Shown here piece by piece: positions 14,738 to 20,766 of a DNA stretch of 20,766 nt. Location of the stretch: positions 1 through 20,766 of the forward strand of contig CAYPKW010000043.1 of assembly GCA_964411425.1 (NCBI GenBank), read 5' to 3'. Under the pieces are notes generated by a model that was not told the origin of the DNA, searched no databases, and saw only the letters and a program-made list of their open reading frames with translations. This DNA is from CAYPKW01 sp964411425. Lineage in GTDB: Bacteria; Pseudomonadota; Alphaproteobacteria; Dongiales; Dongiaceae. Every line of letters begins with the position of its first letter. The stretch's first letter is position 1. The translations under genes were made by a program, and so were the position numbers.

Positions 14738-15877
14738 TCACGACGCCGGCGGCTGGCGCTCCTCGACCACTTGCGCGATCCTGGCCTTGAGGTCGGGGTG
14801 CGCCGCCATCAGGCGGCGGAAATCGGCGACGCCGAGCGAAAGCAACTGGCATTCGCCGACCGCCACCACCGTGGCGGTGCGGGCGGTGTCCTTCAGGAGC
14901 GCGATCTCGCCGAAGAACTGGCCGGCCTTGAGGCGCACGGGCTGGGGCGCGACCTCGACCTGCACCTCACCCGACATGATGAAATACATCGCATCGGCGT
15001 CATCGCCGCGGCGCACCAGCACTTGGTTCTCCGGCACGATCTGCGGCCGCAGCAGGCGCGCGATATCGGCGATCTGCCCGGCGCCGAGGCCGGCGAACAG
15101 CGGCACCTTGGCGACCGTCTGCCAGGTCACCACGAACTCGCGCCGGCGGATTTCGCCGGCGAAGCCGGTGGCGAGGATGCCGGCCGGGACCGCGAACATG
15201 GCGATGCCGAGCAGCATGACGAGGCCCCCGAACAGGCGCCCGACGGGGGTCATGGGAATCATGTCGCCATAGCCCACCGAGGCGATGGTGACGATGCCCC
15301 ACCAGAGCGCGCGCGGGATGCTGGAGAACACCTCCGGCTGGGCGTGGCGCTCGAGGACGTACATGGCGCCCGAGGCGAGCACCAGGAGTACCAGCATCAC
15401 CAAGAGGGCGGAGCCGAGCGGGCGGGCCTCGTTGCGGAACACGGCCGCCACCAGCGGTATGCCGGGCGCGAAGCGCGCCAGCTTCACCAGCGCCACCAGG
15501 CTTGCGAGCGCGAGCACGCCGTCGCCCACCGGCACCACGGCGGCGAGCAGGTACGGCAGCACTGCGGCCAGGTCGACGAGCCCGAGGAGCGAGAGCGCGT
15601 AGCGCCGGCGCGCCGCGCCCACCGCCCGGTTCGGCTCGCCGTCGGGCGCGCTCCACAGCCGCGCCGCGTATTCGAGCGCGAATACCGCCAGCGCCAGGCC
15701 GATCGCCCCGTCGAGCGCCCGGACCGCGGCCGGATCGAGCGCCGGCAGCGTGCGCCATGCGATGCCCCCGACGCTGGCGGCAATGGCGAAGAGGAGTGCC
15801 AACTTGACGGCGAGCCGCGGCGCCGGCCCCCATCCTTGTCCCAGCAGGGCTTCGTGGACGCGCGCGCGAGCTACCAT
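14738..15877 (-). CDS. Cyclic nucleotide-gated K+ channel (MloK1-like)
   Basis: This 379-residue protein has six hydrophobic segments, a pore with selectivity filter TIASVGYGD (197-205), and a C-terminal cyclic nucleotide-binding domain. The domain's phosphate cassette is FFGEIALLKDTARTATV (321-337), with the conserved Glu (E324) and Arg (R333) that hold the cyclic nucleotide. The fourth helix (LASLVALVKLARFAPG) has few basic residues, as in the Mesorhizobium channel MloK1, so gating is likely by cAMP rather than by voltage. It is somewhat longer than MloK1. ATG 15877 is preceded by GGAGG 4 bases upstream and lies 23 bases after the alaS stop, so it is probably expressed as a second gene behind alaS. 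It would sit in the inner membrane. Ion selectivity for K+ is inferred from the GYG filter. Confidence 0.9.
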   Translation of the reverse strand: MVARARVHEALLGQGWGPAPRLAVKLALLFAIAASVGGIAWRTLPALDPAAVRALDGAIGLALAVFALEYAARLWSAPDGEPNRAVGAARRRYALSLLGLVDLAAVLPYLLAAVVPVGDGVLALASLVALVKLARFAPGIPLVAAVFRNEARPLGSALLVMLVLLVLASGAMYVLERHAQPEVFSSIPRALWWGIVTIASVGYGDMIPMTPVGRLFGGLVMLLGIAMFAVPAGILATGFAGEIRRREFVVTWQTVAKVPLFAGLGAGQIADIARLLRPQIVPENQVLVRRGDDADAMYFIMSGEVQVEVAPQPVRLKAGQFFGEIALLKDTARTATVVAVGECQLLSLGVADFRRLMAAHPDLKARIAQVVEERQPPAS

Positions 15878-15900
15878 CCGTCCTCCGCCAATCCCGCGGC

Positions 15901-18540
<2,640 letters not shown>

Positions 18541-18669
18541 GGTATGCGTGACCGGGCGGTGCCGCTTGCTTCTATCGCGGCGGCCCGCGCCCTGTCCATA
18601 CCGGTTCGGCCGTACCCTCGCTTGCGCCGAGGCGATGGCGGTTAGGCCAGAACCTCGGTTCCTCGGCCG

Positions 18670-18855
18670 TTATGTGCGCGTTCCATTCCAGAGGCTGACG
18701 AAATGACGGCCGCCTTGGCGATCCGTCTCGATCGATTCGATATCGGGATCGCCGCCCTCGGTATCGTAATCGTGGACCTCGACGCGCACGCCCTTCGGGA
18801 TGCCGATGACATCTTGGATCATTCCGCCTTCGACGATGACCGTGATGGTCTTCAT
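18670..18855 (-). CDS. 61-residue conserved-type small protein of unknown function
   Basis: The short frame MKTITVIVEGGMIQDVIGIP, then KGVRVEVHDYDTEG and an acidic stretch (GDPDIESIETD), ends HFVSLWNGTRT. A strong ribosome site (AAAGGGGGA, about 7 bases upstream) supports the ATG at 18855. The VEGGxxQxVxGIPxGVxVEVxDYDTEG pattern resembles short single-domain proteins I recall from phage and genomic-island contexts, predicted as a small beta-rich fold with an acidic C-terminal half. No catalytic motif or membrane segment is seen. It follows the methyltransferase gene by 67 bases on the same strand, across a hairpin, and may be co-transcribed with it. The function is unknown. Confidence 0.75.
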   Translation of the reverse strand: MKTITVIVEGGMIQDVIGIPKGVRVEVHDYDTEGGDPDIESIETDRQGGRHFVSLWNGTRT

Positions 18856-18876
18856 GGCAATTCCCCCTTTCAGGAT

Positions 18877-18902
18877 GCCGCGGCTACTATCGCAGCCGCG
18901 GC
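18877..18902 (-). repeat. GC-rich hairpin between methyltransferase gene and 61-residue gene
   Basis: GCCGCGGCT (18877-18885) and AGCCGCGGC (18894-18902) are perfect 9-base inverted arms with an 8-base loop. On the minus strand the hairpin ends 21 bases before the small gene's start and has no T-run. It could reduce read-through or stabilise a processed downstream message. Confidence 0.55.
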
Positions 18903-18922
18903 CATCCGCGGCCGCGATTCGA

Positions 18923-19579
18923 TCACTCGACGGCGATGATCTGCTGCCCCGCTTGGGAGTGGTTGGCGTAGGTGGACCACCGCGGGTAATAGTCTTCTGT
19001 TTCGTTGCCCCACGCGGACCAATTCGCGCGACGACCGCGGGCGAACAACTCCAGGTAAGGACCGGGGCTGCAAGACTCGATGATGTCGTACGCTTCGTCG
19101 GGCTTGCGCGAGTGTTCTCGCTTCCTCGACTTGATGATATTGACCTGCTTGCGCCCCGGCGCAAGCGTGCGCGCATCCTTGCCCCGTACCCCGAACAGAA
19201 TCATCTCCGTCACATTACGGAAATAAAAGCCGACGCCGCGTCCGTCGGGTCCGCCGTCCTTACGAATCTTGTGCCAAACGATGTTCGTCTTGTACGCGAA
19301 CCCCCAGGCCTGCATGACGCGCAAGGCCTCCGGCAGCAACGCGTTAGGGGTCCAGAGATAGAGGTGCGCGGTCTCTGCGGCGATCTCCGACACCGGCAGC
19401 GCCTCGATCTCCGGGAATGACAGCGTCCGGTAACGCGACAGGCGCCAATGCTCCGGCGCCATCTTTCCGGTGCGATTTTGAAACTGCCATGGCGGATCGG
19501 CCAGGATCGTTGCAAATCTGCCGCATTCCACAAGCTGCGCCAAGTTGGACACTATTGACGTCACGGTTCCACAGGCCAT
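18923..19579 (-). CDS. MT-A70-family adenine methyltransferase
   Basis: This 218-residue protein has the MT-A70 signature: ATILADPPWQFQNRTG with catalytic DPPW at 28-31, the central LYLWTPNALLPEALRVMQAW (73-92) and VWHKIRKDG. The C-terminal AdoMet-binding part is EHSRKPDEAYDIIE with ELFARGRRANWSAWGNE (177-192). The DPPW block lies before the AdoMet motif, as in the circularly permuted beta-class enzymes. Such bacterial proteins methylate adenine N6 in DNA and are common as solitary enzymes in prophages and genomic islands. ATG 19579 is supported by GGGAGG about 6 bases upstream. No restriction enzyme is recognised beside it. The 175 bases between it and the upstream same-strand gene hold no frame I trust. 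RNA methylation is a less likely alternative. Confidence 0.9.
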   Translation of the reverse strand: MACGTVTSIVSNLAQLVECGRFATILADPPWQFQNRTGKMAPEHWRLSRYRTLSFPEIEALPVSEIAAETAHLYLWTPNALLPEALRVMQAWGFAYKTNIVWHKIRKDGGPDGRGVGFYFRNVTEMILFGVRGKDARTLAPGRKQVNIIKSRKREHSRKPDEAYDIIESCSPGPYLELFARGRRANWSAWGNETEDYYPRWSTYANHSQAGQQIIAVE

Positions 19580-19754
19580 CCGTTACCTCCCGTTCCATCT
19601 CGGTCAACCAGTGGCGCCTGTTGCCAATACGGAACGACCGTGCACCTTCGGGCCACTTCGCGTCCGGGCTCCCGAAAGATCAGCACATGAGCCAATAGCT
19701 GAATACCTGTATCGCATGAAATGATTTCTCTTCGCACCACGGTGCTGGGGGGCG

Positions 19755-20766
19755 TTATTGCAAATTCTCATTCTCCAAACGCCCGTACAACTCGTCCTTG
19801 AGCCAACCAACGAACTGATGATCCTCCTCTTCGTACACCCTTATCGAGCTCGAATGTGCCGGAATGCGTCTGAGCTCGTTTAAGCGCTCCATCCATGTAA
19901 GGTAGTACGCCTTCCCCTTTTCACTCGGCATTTGTATGTTGAAAACTCTTTCAAAGTGAGGCCAGTTGTTTCTTTGTCGGACGATTTTCATTAGATCCAA
20001 GAGGTGCAAATACGCTTCTTTTGGCAACCGTTTGTCTACAGGATCTCCCTGCTGCGCTTTGTACGCATCTTCTCTCGCCTTGGGGCTCTCGATTCCCAAC
20101 TCCCAATATGCCTTCTCGCCCGATTTCATCTCCTTGGTCCCATGGACAGCCTTCAGAACATTAATGACGTGATCCCGAACAACTGTCTCGAGGTCGATAA
20201 TAGCTTGGTTGGTCCCGATCCTGCGTTGGTCCAGTGTTTTCTTAAGATGTTCGTGGAACTCACTTGATCCGAAATCCGGGAACGTTGCATACACCAACTC
20301 GCACAAGCCGAAAAAATACTCCCTCACGCCGCCTTCCCCGAACTTGCGGGCAAACCGGTCTGCTATGGCCTGATCGCCAGCCGCCTTGAAGTACTCCAAA
20401 ACCGGCTTCGCTACCGCTAACAGGCGCTCTATAATTTTGTCTTCGCTGGCCAAAAGCGGGTCAAACAAAGACACCTTCCTCTGCGCGTACTGAAGGATTT
20501 CGGCCATAAGTAATAAGTGTGCCCGAATACCAGGATTGACAGCAATATGGTGCAATCTGCCTCCGTCCCATCGCGCGGGGCTCGCCTCGCGCACTGCACC
20601 GAAATATCCATTGATAACTCTCCTAGCCCGACGGATCGTCTCTTCGTCAGTCGCGGCCGTTAGAAATCCCGGTGTGTATTGTCTGCCTGGCCTCCCAAGT
20701 AGGGTAGCCTTTACTAAGAGCCGATCCCGAAAGATGTTGATTCGGTGGAATCGGTTGTGATTCATT
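19755..20766 (-). CDS. C-terminal part of a large DGQHR-like protein with HEPN-like Rx4H end
   Basis: 336 residues are visible from the Met at 20765, but the first residues (MNHNRFHRINIFRDRLLVKA) look like the middle of a domain, so the gene probably continues beyond the window. Residues about 30-95 (GFLTAATDEETIRRARRVIN to HHIAVNPGIRAHLLLMAEIL) and 143-210 (FGEGGVREYFFGLCELVYAT) recall, from memory, the C-terminal half of DGQHR-domain proteins, a family related to the DNA phosphorothioation regulator DndB. The last 90 residues are helical, with RQRNNWPHFERVF and LNELRRIPAHSSS; the latter contains R299-x4-H304, the active-site spacing of HEPN ribonucleases. Base composition is much lower in G+C than in the core genes. 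It is tandem with the methyltransferase gene but separated by 175 bases. The family name is tentative. Confidence 0.55.
   Translation of the reverse strand, partial: MNHNRFHRINIFRDRLLVKATLLGRPGRQYTPGFLTAATDEETIRRARRVINGYFGAVREASPARWDGGRLHHIAVNPGIRAHLLLMAEILQYAQRKVSLFDPLLASEDKIIERLLAVAKPVLEYFKAAGDQAIADRFARKFGEGGVREYFFGLCELVYATFPDFGSSEFHEHLKKTLDQRRIGTNQAIIDLETVVRDHVINVLKAVHGTKEMKSGEKAYWELGIESPKAREDAYKAQQGDPVDKRLPKEAYLHLLDLMKIVRQRNNWPHFERVFNIQMPSEKGKAYYLTWMERLNELRRIPAHSSSIRVYEEEDHQFVGWLKDELYGRLENENLQ

Noticed and set aside
19580..19754. Possible short gene or promoter between the right-edge gene and the methyltransferase gene
   Set aside because: No frame with a ribosome site and no -35/-10 pair with acceptable spacing was seen.

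Overview
The window looks like a piece of a high-GC alphaproteobacterial chromosome, probably Hyphomicrobiales or Rhodospirillales. I base this on the strong G/C third-position bias (41 of 60 bases are G+C in 5461-5520), on palindromic intergenic elements of a kind common in that class (TCCTGAGGAG...TCTCGAAGGA at 1-130; GAGCATGATC...GGAAAAGTGG at 14686-14734), and on the closeness of alaS and a eukaryotic-type NADP isocitrate dehydrogenase gene. No species can be named from the sequence alone.

Layout. (1) 1-3133: REP-like palindromes, then an HTTM-family membrane protein gene broken by an in-frame TGA and a frameshift. It converges on a minus-strand pair encoding a DCC-family thioredoxin-fold protein and a membrane-anchored LysM protein. 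(2) 3265-9376: a plus-strand run with a possible short leader ORF, a fused LivG-LivF double ATPase, LivH and LivM permeases, a periplasmic binding protein and a glutamine-synthetase-fold ligase. The run appears to resume at 10287-11788 with an N-formylglutamate amidohydrolase-like protein and an isochorismatase-fold cysteine hydrolase. Together these suggest import and processing of an amide, N-acyl compound or amine. (3) 9370-10206: a minus-strand RHH antitoxin/GNAT toxin pair (TacAT type) sits between the two halves of that run, with a promoter and inverted-repeat operator overlapping the intergenic space. (4) 11810-13382: a diheme cytochrome c gene diverges from a LOG-family gene across a 20-bp near-perfect palindrome. 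(5) 13403-18540: icd converges on an alaS-cyclic-nucleotide-gated K+ channel pair, with two large palindromes between them. (6) 18541-20766: an accessory region on the minus strand. It holds a 61-residue protein, an MT-A70-type adenine methyltransferase and the C-terminal 336 residues of a large protein that resembles DGQHR-domain proteins and ends in an Rx4H (HEPN-like) motif. Base composition falls towards the window edge (25 of 60 bases G+C in 19921-19980), which suggests horizontal acquisition next to alaS.

The two most interesting loci are the transport/ligase/amidase cluster interrupted by a toxin-antitoxin module, and the methyltransferase/HEPN-like region at the right edge, which is cut by the window.
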